From positions 1 to 64,000 of the forward strand of contig CAMBRK010000007.1 of NCBI GenBank assembly GCA_945870185.1: 64,000 nt of DNA, in the 5' to 3' direction. The DNA comes from Aureispira sp. CCB-QB1 (GTDB lineage: Bacteria > Bacteroidota > Bacteroidia > Chitinophagales > Saprospiraceae). Below the pieces are notes generated by a model, which had not been told where the DNA came from, did not search any database, and saw nothing but the letters and a program-made list of their open reading frames with translations. Every line of letters starts with the position of its first letter. The first letter of the stretch is position 1. Positions 8,225-16,056 of this stretch are shown here, in pieces. A program made the translations under genes and the position numbers.

Positions 8225-9397
8225 ATGAATAAACTTTCAGTTGTCTTATTGAGTATTATTATGGCTACCTTTTCTTGTAGCGATACCAAAGTAATTACAG
8301 AAGATTCGCTCTTTCCGGTTTTGCCTGAGACGCCTTATGCGTACAACTCATTGAATCTACCAGTTGGTACTTCTATAAATAACAACTCTTTCCCTGAGTT
8401 TGAAATGATAAACGGAGAGTTTGTAATCAAAGAAAATATAAAAATGGAAGTCACTCCTTGGGGAGCTACCTTAGGAAGAGTGCTGTTTTACGATAAAAAA
8501 CTGTCACTAAACAGCACAGTTGCCTGTGGCAGTTGTCATCACCAAGAAAAAGCTTTTGCAGATGGATTAAAAGTAAGTACTGGTTTTGAAGGTAGAGTCA
8601 CCGAAAGAAATAGTATGGGAATCACTAATCCTATACTTCAGAACAATCTATTTTGGGATTCAAGATCAAAGACATTACACGACCTTTCATTACAGCCCGT
8701 TCAAAATCATATAGAAATGGGTATGGAAAATCTAGACCGTTTGGTAGAAAAGCTTGATAATACCGATTACTACAGACCCCTTTTCAAAAAAGCTTTTGGT
8801 AGCGAAGAGATCACTCCTAAGAATATTTCAAGTGCCATGTCTCAGTTCGTAGCTTCTATCACATCCAACAGAGCCAAATTTGACCAAGGTCAAAGTAAAA
8901 ACTTCTCTAATTTTACTGACTTAGAGAAATTGGGTAAAGATATCTTTCACAGTGATAGAGCCCAATGTTCTTCATGTCATGGTGGCAATAACTTCAGTGC
9001 GCTTGATGGACCTTTTGATGCTTATGGCGGTGGCGGTACTTTTGGTACTAACAACAACGACCTAAGAGGTGCCACCAATATTGGATTGGATCTAGTCTAC
9101 AAAGATAACGGGCTAGGAAATGGCAAATTTAAAATCCCTGGACTTAGAAATGTAGCCCTTACAGGACCTTACATGCATGATGGTAGATTCAATACCTTGG
9201 AAGAAGTTATCAACCACTACAGTAATGGTGTAAAACCACACAAACATTTGGATGTTAAATTTACTGATGGAAAAGGTAATGTAAAACATATTAATTTTAC
9301 GACTATAGAGAAGAAAGCTTTAATTGCTTTTCTAAATACACTTACTGATACCGAAATGACAACTAACCCAAAATGGAGCAACCCATTCAAAAAATAA
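8225..9397 (+). CDS. Di-heme cytochrome c peroxidase (MauG/CcpA family) lipoprotein
   Basis: This protein of about 390 residues belongs to the family that reduces hydrogen peroxide with electrons from c-type cytochromes. Two CxxCH heme sites are present: CGSCH at residues 101-105 and CSSCH at 248-252. Family segments ATLGRVLFYDKKLS, FADGLKVSTGFEGRVTERNSMGITN, NNLFWDSRS and KIPGLRNVALTGPYMHDGRF, the last carrying the distal Met/His ligand region, are all in order. The ATG at 8225 gives a lipoprotein signal (LSIIMATFSC, lipobox Cys), placing it on the periplasmic or outer-membrane side; the upstream TTG at 8198 would spoil this signal. A strong hairpin follows the stop. A MauG-like maturation role cannot be excluded, but peroxide detoxification is the default reading. 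Confidence 0.9.
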   Translation: MNKLSVVLLSIIMATFSCSDTKVITEDSLFPVLPETPYAYNSLNLPVGTSINNNSFPEFEMINGEFVIKENIKMEVTPWGATLGRVLFYDKKLSLNSTVACGSCHHQEKAFADGLKVSTGFEGRVTERNSMGITNPILQNNLFWDSRSKTLHDLSLQPVQNHIEMGMENLDRLVEKLDNTDYYRPLFKKAFGSEEITPKNISSAMSQFVASITSNRAKFDQGQSKNFSNFTDLEKLGKDIFHSDRAQCSSCHGGNNFSALDGPFDAYGGGGTFGTNNNDLRGATNIGLDLVYKDNGLGNGKFKIPGLRNVALTGPYMHDGRFNTLEEVINHYSNGVKPHKHLDVKFTDGKGNVKHINFTTIEKKALIAFLNTLTDTEMTTNPKWSNPFKK

Positions 9398-9413
9398 TAA
9401 AAATTAAGTAGTT

Positions 9414-9454
9414 AAAAAAGCCATTCTTTCTCATGAGGAAAGAATGGCTTTTTT
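9414..9454. terminator. Bidirectional intrinsic terminator
   Basis: A perfect inverted repeat, AAAAAAGCCATTCTTTC against GAAAGAATGGCTTTTTT with a seven-base loop, lies between two convergent genes. It has a T-run on both strands and so can end transcription from either side. Confidence 0.9.
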
Positions 9455-9482
9455 ATTATGTATATTTCCAACCGATACCTAA

Positions 9483-11006
9483 CTATCTTCTTTTGTAAAT
9501 TCTGACATAATCCACTTCCATTTCATTTGGAAAAATACGATCATCTATATCACCGCCCCAATTTCCGCCAATGGCCAAATTCAATATCAAAAAATATGGT
9601 TTATCGAACGGCCATCCTTCATTGGATACATTTCTCTGTCCTTGACCTTTAGTAGTCTCAAAATACAGTTTCCCATTGACCATAAATCTGATACTGTTTC
9701 CATCCCATTCAATACCATATGTATTAAACTGATCCAAAGCATACGATAAAGTATCAAAATGAGTAATCTGCGTTCGTTTCATATGATTATACAACATGGT
9801 ATGTAATGAAACATGAACAACATTAGGATCTTTTCCCACGTGCTCCATAATATCTATTTCACCACAAAGGGGCCATGATTCCTTTCCTTTTTTTAAACTT
9901 TCTGGAAGCATCCATATCGCAGGCCAACTTCCTTTTCCCGCAGGTAACTTGGCAGAAACTTCTATTTTTCCATATTGTAAAGCAAACTTATCATATGTAG
10001 TCAACTTTGCTGATGTGTAAGCTGATTGATTGAATGTTTCCTTCAAAGCTCTAATATAAAGTTTGCTGTTTTTAACTTGTGAGTTTTGAATACTTTTGCT
10101 CTTGTAATATTGCTTTTCATTATTTCCCCATCCGTGGCCACCTTCATCAAATGACCATTTAGAATCATCGGGCAATCCTTCATAGTCAAACTCATCATGC
10201 CATATCAACTCCCATTCAAGATTTTCCTTCACTTTTTTGACCTTTTCAAAAAGTAGCTCAGGTTCATTGGTTGTTATTTGGTCAAATCGCTGAGCTATAA
10301 AAAAATCGATATCTTCAGAAGCATTAACTGTCCAAACATTCAATATTAAACCTAGATCCTTAGCTTCCTGAATCCAGTGCTTATTCTTATAAAAAACCTT
10401 AAAGTTATAGTCCATACCAGAAATGCCTTCTTTATGAAGCTGTCCAGGGGTCATGTCACCATTGAGGTATTGGGTATGAAGTTTTGGGTCCAATGATAAA
10501 AGTTCTCTCAAAATGGCTATGTCAAAAGAAATAAAGGTAATCTGGCTTTTAACTCCTAATGCATTTACTAGCTTAAACACTTCATTGGCAACTTTCTTTC
10601 CCCTTTCAGTGTCTATTTTAGACGGTTTGATTTCCAGAACGAGTTTAGTGAAATGATTACTTTTAAAACCTTCATATAAGAAATCCTTCAATTTTGGTAG
10701 AACTTCATCATTGTCCAATCTTTTTTGTGATAATTCTGCATACGATGACTTTTCGATATGTTTACCTCCAAAATCTGGATCATGATTCAGTACCAAAAAA
10801 TTATCAGCAGTCATCCAAACATCAAACTCAATTCCCGCACACTTCATATCTATTGCATACTTTAATGACGCTACTGAGTTTTCAGGAAGTTGCTTCTTCT
10901 TCCAAGCACCTCTATGGGCTATCACTGGGTTGTATACCATAGGCTGTGAAAATATTTCATTCCTAACCAACAAAAGCATTAAACTATACGAAAAAAATCT
11001 GAACAT
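9483..11006 (-). CDS. GDPD-like phosphodiesterase fused to a GH16 beta-glucanase
   Basis: This is a 507-residue exported two-domain protein. After a signal peptide (about residues 1-20), residues 25-255 form a glycerophosphodiester phosphodiesterase domain with its active-site set His31-Arg32 (AHRGAW), PENS, Glu60 and Asp62 (GIEFDVW) and His75-Asp76 (NHDPDF). Residues 265-507 form a GH16 domain (WHDEFDYEGLPDDSKW) with the catalytic signature EIDIMEH, so Glu383 is the expected nucleophile and Glu388 the acid/base. GH16 enzymes cleave beta-1,3 or mixed-linked glucans and related polymers; GDPD domains cleave glycerophosphodiesters. Both active sites look intact, so this may act on a glycan carrying glycerophosphate groups or simply combine two scavenging activities. 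AGGAGG lies only one or two bases before the ATG, too close to be a normal ribosome site. It faces the cytochrome peroxidase gene across a shared terminator. Confidence 0.9.
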   Translation of the reverse strand: MFRFFSYSLMLLLVRNEIFSQPMVYNPVIAHRGAWKKKQLPENSVASLKYAIDMKCAGIEFDVWMTADNFLVLNHDPDFGGKHIEKSSYAELSQKRLDNDEVLPKLKDFLYEGFKSNHFTKLVLEIKPSKIDTERGKKVANEVFKLVNALGVKSQITFISFDIAILRELLSLDPKLHTQYLNGDMTPGQLHKEGISGMDYNFKVFYKNKHWIQEAKDLGLILNVWTVNASEDIDFFIAQRFDQITTNEPELLFEKVKKVKENLEWELIWHDEFDYEGLPDDSKWSFDEGGHGWGNNEKQYYKSKSIQNSQVKNSKLYIRALKETFNQSAYTSAKLTTYDKFALQYGKIEVSAKLPAGKGSWPAIWMLPESLKKGKESWPLCGEIDIMEHVGKDPNVVHVSLHTMLYNHMKRTQITHFDTLSYALDQFNTYGIEWDGNSIRFMVNGKLYFETTKGQGQRNVSNEGWPFDKPYFLILNLAIGGNWGGDIDDRIFPNEMEVDYVRIYKRR

Positions 11007-11592
11007 ACCTCCTATTTATGGTCACAATGATACAACACAATTTTCAAAAAATAATTTTAAGTGTCCCTAACTTTTCAAATTAATTAATGAGTCCAATGAG
11101 CAAGGCCATTTGAGTATTGGCAAAAGACAAATTTTGAATTGCCATTTGCATAAGCAAGAACAAATAAAAAACTTTATTTTAATACCATGAATGAATCTAA
11201 TGGATTAGTCTTAAGTGACTAAATTTGAAATAATTATATAAAGCATTAAAAGAATTAAAGTCATAATTACAACTGCATTAAATACTTTAAGTGATTTATA
11301 TTCCTATTATAGGATTCGAGCCCCATCAGGAAAATAACTGCGGGATCCTAAAGATGATATTTTAACTTTTTTTGATGTTTATTATCCGCTTGGTATGCAC
11401 CGTTAGATTGTATCCTTCATATCTTATCCATTATATGTACTGCGCTACTCATATCATTTATTTTGTATCATTCAAAATTACGAAAGCATATATCAAATCA
11501 AAAATTTTTCGACAAAAGTACATATACTACACCTTAACAGATTTTTAACAGCTAAAAATGAAACTTTTTTTAATTTTTTTCCATTTTAGTCC
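11007..11592. other. Long AT-rich intergenic region
   Basis: About 585 bases lie between divergently transcribed genes. No reading frame with coding character and no strong hairpin is seen. A patch at about 11310-11450 contains tRNA-like words (GGATTCGAGCC on one strand, GTAGCGCAGT on the other) but does not fold as a tRNA. The region must carry the divergent promoters for the GDPD-GH16 gene and the DUF1573 gene. Confidence 0.5.
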
Positions 11593-11600
11593 TATATTTG
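11593..11600 (+). promoter_or_regulatory. Putative -7 box TATATTTG before the DUF1573 gene
   Basis: This is an exact TAnnTTTG match 29 bases before the ATG at 11630. It falls inside the longer frame that begins at 11558, which supports the shorter start. The upstream poly-T tract is rich in T but holds no clean -33 TTTG. Confidence 0.45.
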
Positions 11601-11629
11601 TATTCATTTTCAAACAAAGTTATCAAAAT

Positions 11630-12178
11630 ATGAAACATTTTTTATTTTCTTTATTATTTTTATCTGTAGTTAGCTTAAATGCTCAACAGAAATCAGTACC
11701 AGTGACTGGCCAACCTGTAGCTACACCTGTTCAGGCTCAACCTGTGATGAAAAAAGATCCTGCCGTTCAAAAAGCTGTATCTGAAGCAGTTGCAGAAGTT
11801 GCAGTTGCTAGGTCTAATGCAAAAATGAGTTTCGAATCGCTATCAGTAGATTACGGTACCATAGAGTATGGTTCTGAGCCACTGAGAGTTGTAAAATTTA
11901 CCAACACAGGTACGGAGCCATTAGTAATTACAAATGCTAGGGGTTCGTGCGGTTGTACAGTGCCAACATGGGACAAAAACCCTATCGCTCCAGGTCAATC
12001 ATCTACTATGGAAGTAAGATACGATACCAACAGACCAGGTCCTATCAACAAATCGATCACGATCACAACTAATGAAGGACCAGATAATCATATACTTCAA
12101 GTTATAGGCACTGTTCTTCCAAAAAAGGAAGATAAAGCTGTACCAGCTGCAGAACCAAATATCATCAAAGGTAACTAA
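11630..12178 (+). CDS. Exported DUF1573 domain protein
   Basis: This 182-residue protein has a signal peptide (MKHFLFSLLFLSVVSLNAQ) and a Pro/Val/Gln-rich linker. Residues from about 65 form a DUF1573 domain, recognised by the pattern DYGTIEYGSEPLRVVKFTNTG, NARGSCGCTVPTWDKNPIAPGQ, and MEVRYDTNRPGPINKSITITTN. This fold is Ig-like (ASPM/SPD-2/Hydin-like), common on exported Bacteroidota proteins, and its molecular role is not established. The ATG at 11630 is chosen because the upstream in-frame ATG at 11558 would put a hydrophobic Phe-rich extension before the signal and overlap a -7 box. A terminator hairpin follows. Confidence 0.85.
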   Translation: MKHFLFSLLFLSVVSLNAQQKSVPVTGQPVATPVQAQPVMKKDPAVQKAVSEAVAEVAVARSNAKMSFESLSVDYGTIEYGSEPLRVVKFTNTGTEPLVITNARGSCGCTVPTWDKNPIAPGQSSTMEVRYDTNRPGPINKSITITTNEGPDNHILQVIGTVLPKKEDKAVPAAEPNIIKGN

Positions 12179-12201
12179 GAATTATCAATAAAAGATTTGT
12201 T

Positions 12202-12237
12202 AAGCCTCTCCAAGTGTTAAAGCTTGAAGAGGCTTTT
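12202..12237 (+). terminator. Intrinsic terminator after the DUF1573 gene
   Basis: The stem AAGCCTCTCCAAG pairs with CTTGAAGAGGCTT (one C-A mismatch), followed by a short T-run. It ends the DUF1573 transcript before the YaaA-family gene. Confidence 0.75.
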
Positions 12238-12265
12238 CTGTTAATGCTTAATTAATATTGACTTT

Positions 12266-13042
12266 ATGGTGTGCATTCTATCCCCTTCCAAAACTATGGA
12301 TACTGAAGGTTCATTCATCAAAACTAACGTTACTGTACCGGAGTTGTTGGATAAAACTATACATCTTTCAAGAGTACTGTCTCAATATGACAAAAATCAA
12401 CTGTCCCAATTGATGAAATTGAGTGAAAAATTAGCATCTCAAACATATGACGAATATCAAAAACTTCAACAGAATAAGTGTAAAGGAAATAAAATGGCTT
12501 TATATTCCTATACTGGGGAAGTATACGCTGGACTGCGTGCTCATACCTTTACTTTGGAAGATTTCGAGTATTCCAATAATCATTTGCGTATATTGTCAGG
12601 TCTTTTTGGAGTGTTAAGACCCTCCGATGGAATACAGTCCTACAGACTTGAAATGGCTACAAGGCTTCAGATAAACCAAGAACATAAATCTCTATATTCA
12701 TTTTGGACTAATGATGTAACGAAATCATTAAATCACTTATTAGAAACCACAGCCAGCGCTTTTCTTGCCAATCTTGCTTCCGATGAATACTTGAAAACAG
12801 TAAATATTAAAGACGTGTCTAAACCGATAATCAAATTTGAGTTTTATGAAATAAAAAATGGAACCAGAAAATTTATCTCTTTCAATGCAAAAAGAGCTAG
12901 AGGACTTATGGCAGCTTTTATCATCAAGAACCAAGTAAAAAGTCTAGATGCTCTGAAATGTTTTGATGGAGAAGGTTACTTTTTTGATTATAAGGCTTCT
13001 AATGAACTATGCTTCACTTTCGTTAAACCAGAACGACAATAA
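12266..13042 (+). CDS. yaaA: YaaA/UPF0246 family peroxide-stress protein
   Basis: This 258-residue protein matches the YaaA (UPF0246) family in length and in its landmark segments: VCILSPSKTMD at the start, ALYSYTGEVYAGLRAHTF, HLRILSGLFGVLRPSDGIQSYRLEMATRL, and the C-terminal FISFNAKRARGLMAAFIIKN with FDGEGYFFD. In E. coli YaaA limits iron-driven DNA damage during hydrogen peroxide stress, and the fold binds DNA. The cell location should be cytoplasmic. It stands alone after a terminator. The family call is strong; the stress role is by analogy. Confidence 0.9.
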   Translation: MVCILSPSKTMDTEGSFIKTNVTVPELLDKTIHLSRVLSQYDKNQLSQLMKLSEKLASQTYDEYQKLQQNKCKGNKMALYSYTGEVYAGLRAHTFTLEDFEYSNNHLRILSGLFGVLRPSDGIQSYRLEMATRLQINQEHKSLYSFWTNDVTKSLNHLLETTASAFLANLASDEYLKTVNIKDVSKPIIKFEFYEIKNGTRKFISFNAKRARGLMAAFIIKNQVKSLDALKCFDGEGYFFDYKASNELCFTFVKPERQ

Positions 13043-13172
13043 TTGTTTATGTTTCCATAGGTAATTTTTGTATCAGAACTGTAGCTTAACCAGCTAAAAG
13101 TTCATTAAACAAATAAATTACTAAAAGTTAATACTAGATACTCACAATTCAGGCTAATACCGATCAGGTAGC

Positions 13173-13745
13173 TTAAAAATGAAAACCAGCCATTAGGGTG
13201 AACCCGTCAAATGTCGATTTTGGCTGTAAGTTGTAAGCATTTAAAATTCCATATTGGTACTCTAAATCTAGATCAAACATACCTATAGTGACACCAAGAC
13301 CTGTTACAGCACCCAATGAAGAATCATTTAATGCTCGATAACCATCAACACCTAAACCTCCTTTTGGTGAATCCATGGTAAAATTTACTGATCCTAATAT
13401 TTTACTTCTTAGTGCTAATTTTTCAGATAATCTCAAGATATTAAAACCCAAACCGCATCTCCCATTTAACATCGTCCAATCCCGTTTCCTGAAGAACTCA
13501 GGGTCAGTAGATGACCTCAAACTAGTACTTATATATTGGGCGCCAATTATAAAATACATATTTCCTTCCAAAATTCTGGCATCTGCACCGACCAACCATC
13601 CATAATGCATCTCACCATCCTTCGTAATATTCGGATCTTTAGAATAAAGGGTCGTCAAACCTGTTTGTAAGACAAGGCCAGGAGCTTGACTTGTAGCCTT
13701 AATAGAAAAGGTTAAAGCCAAAAGAAAAAAAATGAATCTACCCAT
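13173..13745 (-). CDS. Exported outer-membrane barrel-like protein
   Basis: This 190-residue protein starts with the signal peptide MGRFIFFLLALTFSIKATSQ. The mature part alternates short amphipathic strands (GWLVGADARILEGNMYFIIGAQYIS, CGLGFNILRLSEKLALRSKILGSVNF, GLGVTIGMFDLDLEYQYGI) and ends in GFHF, an aromatic terminal residue as expected for an outer-membrane barrel of about eight strands. It resembles PorT-like or OmpW-like small barrels in general pattern only; no named family is claimed. It is transcribed away from the Lgt-like gene, sharing a divergent promoter region of about 100 bases. Confidence 0.65.
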   Translation of the reverse strand: MGRFIFFLLALTFSIKATSQAPGLVLQTGLTTLYSKDPNITKDGEMHYGWLVGADARILEGNMYFIIGAQYISTSLRSSTDPEFFRKRDWTMLNGRCGLGFNILRLSEKLALRSKILGSVNFTMDSPKGGLGVDGYRALNDSSLGAVTGLGVTIGMFDLDLEYQYGILNAYNLQPKSTFDGFTLMAGFHF

Positions 13746-13816
13746 CTCTAAATTATTATATTCGTTTATATGATAACAAAAATTATGCTAGAAGTTAAAA
13801 TATGACTACTTATACC

Positions 13817-13824
13817 TACTTTTG
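13817..13824 (+). promoter_or_regulatory. Putative -7 box TACTTTTG before the Lgt-like gene
   Basis: This is an exact TAnnTTTG match 23 bases before the ATG at 13848. A -33 element is not evident. Confidence 0.4.
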
Positions 13825-13847
13825 TCACAGAAATAAACAAAATAAAA

Positions 13848-15080
13848 ATGTATCCTGATTTATCATATTTCTTTAACGATATTATTGGCACAGATGTAGA
13901 CAACTGGACATCGATATTTAAAACCTTTGGATTTATGCTGGTTATGGCATTAATTGCATGCGGCTTCCTTCTAAAGTCCGAACTCCAAAGATATGAAAAG
14001 AATGGACTTGTACTACCTATAAAGGTAATCGGAACTCATTCTGATAAAATGACCCTAGCTGACATTGCAGTCAATACTCTTTTTGCTTTATTTTTTGGAG
14101 CTAAACTTCCTCTCCTGATTTCAAATTTTGATAAATTCAAAGGCGATCCTGCTTCATTTATCTTTTCAACTCAAGGAATGTGGTGGATAGGAGTTTTAGC
14201 AGCTTTAGCTACGGCTGGATACTATCTCTGGTCCAACACTAAAGCAGACCCCGAACCTAAAACTGTAGAATTCCTTCAATATCCTTCCACTAAAACCAAT
14301 GACATCATTATCATTGCAGGACTTTCAGGAGTATTAGGAAGTAAGCTTTTCTCAATTACTGAGGATTTGTCAGGATTCTTTAGAGATCCTATAGGTTCAT
14401 TGTTTTCGGGAAGTGGACTCAATATCTACGGAGGATTAATTCTGGCTTTTATTGTTGTTTACTTTTATGTAAAAAAAATAGGCATCAAACCAGTTTACAT
14501 GATGGATATAGCAGGTATGGGTATCTTACTAGGCTATGCAGTGGGTCGTATTGGCTGCCAGTTATCAGGTGATGGAGATTGGGGTATTGTAGCAGCCGCA
14601 CAACCCGATTGGTGGATACTGCCTGATTGGTTATGGTCGTACAATTATCCCAACAATGTAAATAATGATGGAGTATTGTTAAGCCAATGTAATCCTGAAG
14701 CATTTAATACTGCTAGAGTAGCAGGTATGTCAGTAGAAGATAGCTGTCTGCAATCTTGTGGTATGCGATATTGCCATGAACTTAATCCTGGAGTATATCC
14801 AACTCCCATTTACGAAACGACATTCGGCCTCTTGGCGTGTGCAATTCTTTGGCTCAACAAACACAAGTTCAAAATACCAGGTCTCCTCTTCTTTACCTAC
14901 ATGATTCTCAATGGTGTAGAGAGATTCTTTATTGAAATCATCAGAGTAAATGAAAAATATGAAATGTTCGGACTCAATTGGAGTCAAGCCCAATACATTT
15001 CTATACTTTTTGTAATTATTGGAATTGCTGGATGGATCTTTTTACTTGGAAATCACAAAAATAAAGTGATTACAAACTAG
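13848..15080 (+). CDS. lgt: Prolipoprotein diacylglyceryl transferase-like membrane protein
   Basis: This 410-residue polytopic membrane protein is related to Lgt, which moves diacylglycerol from phosphatidylglycerol to the lipobox cysteine of prolipoproteins. Family landmarks are GSKLFSITED, SGSGLNIYGGLILAFIVVYFYVKK, the core GYAVGRIGCQLSGDGDWGI, YPTPIYETTFGLL, and GVERFFIEIIRVNEKY near the end. It is longer than typical Lgt (about 260-290 residues) because of an N-terminal membrane extension and an insert of about 70 residues after the core. The usual Asn after GRxG (GRxGNF) is Cys here. It may be a divergent working Lgt or a Bacteroidota paralogue. Its 3' end overlaps the convergent HIT gene by 11 bases. 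Confidence 0.8.
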   Translation: MYPDLSYFFNDIIGTDVDNWTSIFKTFGFMLVMALIACGFLLKSELQRYEKNGLVLPIKVIGTHSDKMTLADIAVNTLFALFFGAKLPLLISNFDKFKGDPASFIFSTQGMWWIGVLAALATAGYYLWSNTKADPEPKTVEFLQYPSTKTNDIIIIAGLSGVLGSKLFSITEDLSGFFRDPIGSLFSGSGLNIYGGLILAFIVVYFYVKKIGIKPVYMMDIAGMGILLGYAVGRIGCQLSGDGDWGIVAAAQPDWWILPDWLWSYNYPNNVNNDGVLLSQCNPEAFNTARVAGMSVEDSCLQSCGMRYCHELNPGVYPTPIYETTFGLLACAILWLNKHKFKIPGLLFFTYMILNGVERFFIEIIRVNEKYEMFGLNWSQAQYISILFVIIGIAGWIFLLGNHKNKVITN

Positions 15081-15462
15081 AACGAATAGCGTCAGCTATT
15101 GCTGACATCTCTTCTTTGGGTACTTGTAGCTTTGGTCTACTAAAATTCATGTCACTTACCTCATTCATAGGAATCAGGTGTATATGTGCATGAGGCACTT
15201 CTAAGCCTATTACTGATATTCCTACCTTAATACATGGTATAGCTCTACCCACAGCAAGAGCCACTTTTTTAGCAAAAACGATCATTTCTGACAATTCATC
15301 ATCATCCATGTCAAAGATATTATCAGTTTCCCTTTTAGGAATGACAAGAGTATGTCCTTTAGTTAAAGGAAAAACATCAAGAAAAGCTAAAAATTTTTCG
15401 TCTTCTAAAATCTTAATGGATGGTATTTCCCCAGAAACTATTTTTGAAAAAATCGTAGCCAT
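15070..15462 (-). CDS. HIT family protein (histidine triad hydrolase)
   Basis: This 130-residue cytoplasmic protein carries the histidine triad His91-x-His93-x-His95 in HAHIHLIPMN. It also has the N-terminal family pattern IFSKIVSGEIPSIKILEDEKFLAFLDVFPLTKGHTLVIPKR. HIT enzymes of the Hint class hydrolyse nucleoside phosphoramidates and related AMP conjugates; the natural substrate is not set by sequence. Its start codon immediately follows the greA stop codon, so the two form a two-gene operon. Its end overlaps the convergent Lgt-like gene. Confidence 0.92.
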   Translation of the reverse strand: MATIFSKIVSGEIPSIKILEDEKFLAFLDVFPLTKGHTLVIPKRETDNIFDMDDDELSEMIVFAKKVALAVGRAIPCIKVGISVIGLEVPHAHIHLIPMNEVSDMNFSRPKLQVPKEEMSAIADAIRSSL

Positions 15463-15933
15463 TTACAACGATATTTTAATAATTTTAAAATTTATGAGAC
15501 CGGCAGGAGTCTGTATTTGAGCAGTATCACCCACAGCTTTACCTAATAATCCATGACCAATCGGTGATGATACAGAAATCTTCTTCTCCTTAAGATTTGC
15601 TTCAGCTTCTGCGACCAATTTATAAGTTACCTCAGCTTTATTATTCATATTCATAACAGTCACATTAGTCAATACAGTAACTTTGGATGTATCTAATTGA
15701 GATTCGTCAATAATCCTGGCAGTAGCGAATACCTTCTCCATATCATTGATTTTAAGCTCAAGCATACCTTGAGCCGTTTTGGCTGCATCATATTCAGCAT
15801 TCTCCGACAAATCTCCTTTTTCTCTTGCTTCTGCAATTGCTTTTGCTACATCATCTCTTCCTCTAGTTTTTAGTAACTCCAGATCGGATTTTAATTTTTC
15901 ATATCCTTCGGGAGTCATATATGAAACTGACAT
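15463..15933 (-). CDS. greA: Transcription elongation factor GreA
   Basis: This 156-residue protein rescues backtracked RNA polymerase by stimulating transcript cleavage. The N-terminal coiled coil holds the acidic tip motif EAREKGDLSENAEYDAAK, whose Asp and Glu coordinate the catalytic magnesium in the polymerase channel. The C-terminal globular domain ends in SSPIGHGLLGKAVGDTAQIQTPAG, as in the family. The ATG at 15933 gives MSVSYMTPEGYEKLKSDL, the usual family start; a longer frame to 15969 adds unrelated residues. It is followed without a gap by a HIT gene. Confidence 0.95.
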   Translation of the reverse strand: MSVSYMTPEGYEKLKSDLELLKTRGRDDVAKAIAEAREKGDLSENAEYDAAKTAQGMLELKINDMEKVFATARIIDESQLDTSKVTVLTNVTVMNMNNKAEVTYKLVAEAEANLKEKKISVSSPIGHGLLGKAVGDTAQIQTPAGLINFKIIKISL

Positions 15934-15965
15934 TGTATAAAATTTTAAGTTTGATAAAATAAAAA

Positions 15966-16003
15966 ACAAACGTTTTCACTTTAAGTAAAGTGAAAACGTT
16001 TGT
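15966..16003 (-). terminator. Intrinsic terminator after the PorV-like operon
   Basis: A perfect 17-18 bp stem (ACAAACGTTTTCACTTTA against its complement, tiny loop) is followed on the minus strand by a T-run. It separates the three-gene operon that ends at 16057 from greA. Confidence 0.9.
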
Positions 16004-16056
16004 TGAAAATTAATGCTTGTATAAGTATTAAACTATCATCAAAGGAAAAAAGTTCC

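Noticed and set aside
11300-11470. Possible tRNA or tRNA fragment (GGATTCGAGCC on plus, GTAGCGCAGT on minus)
   Set aside because: The T-arm and D-arm-like words are too far apart for one tRNA and the stems do not pair; likely chance.
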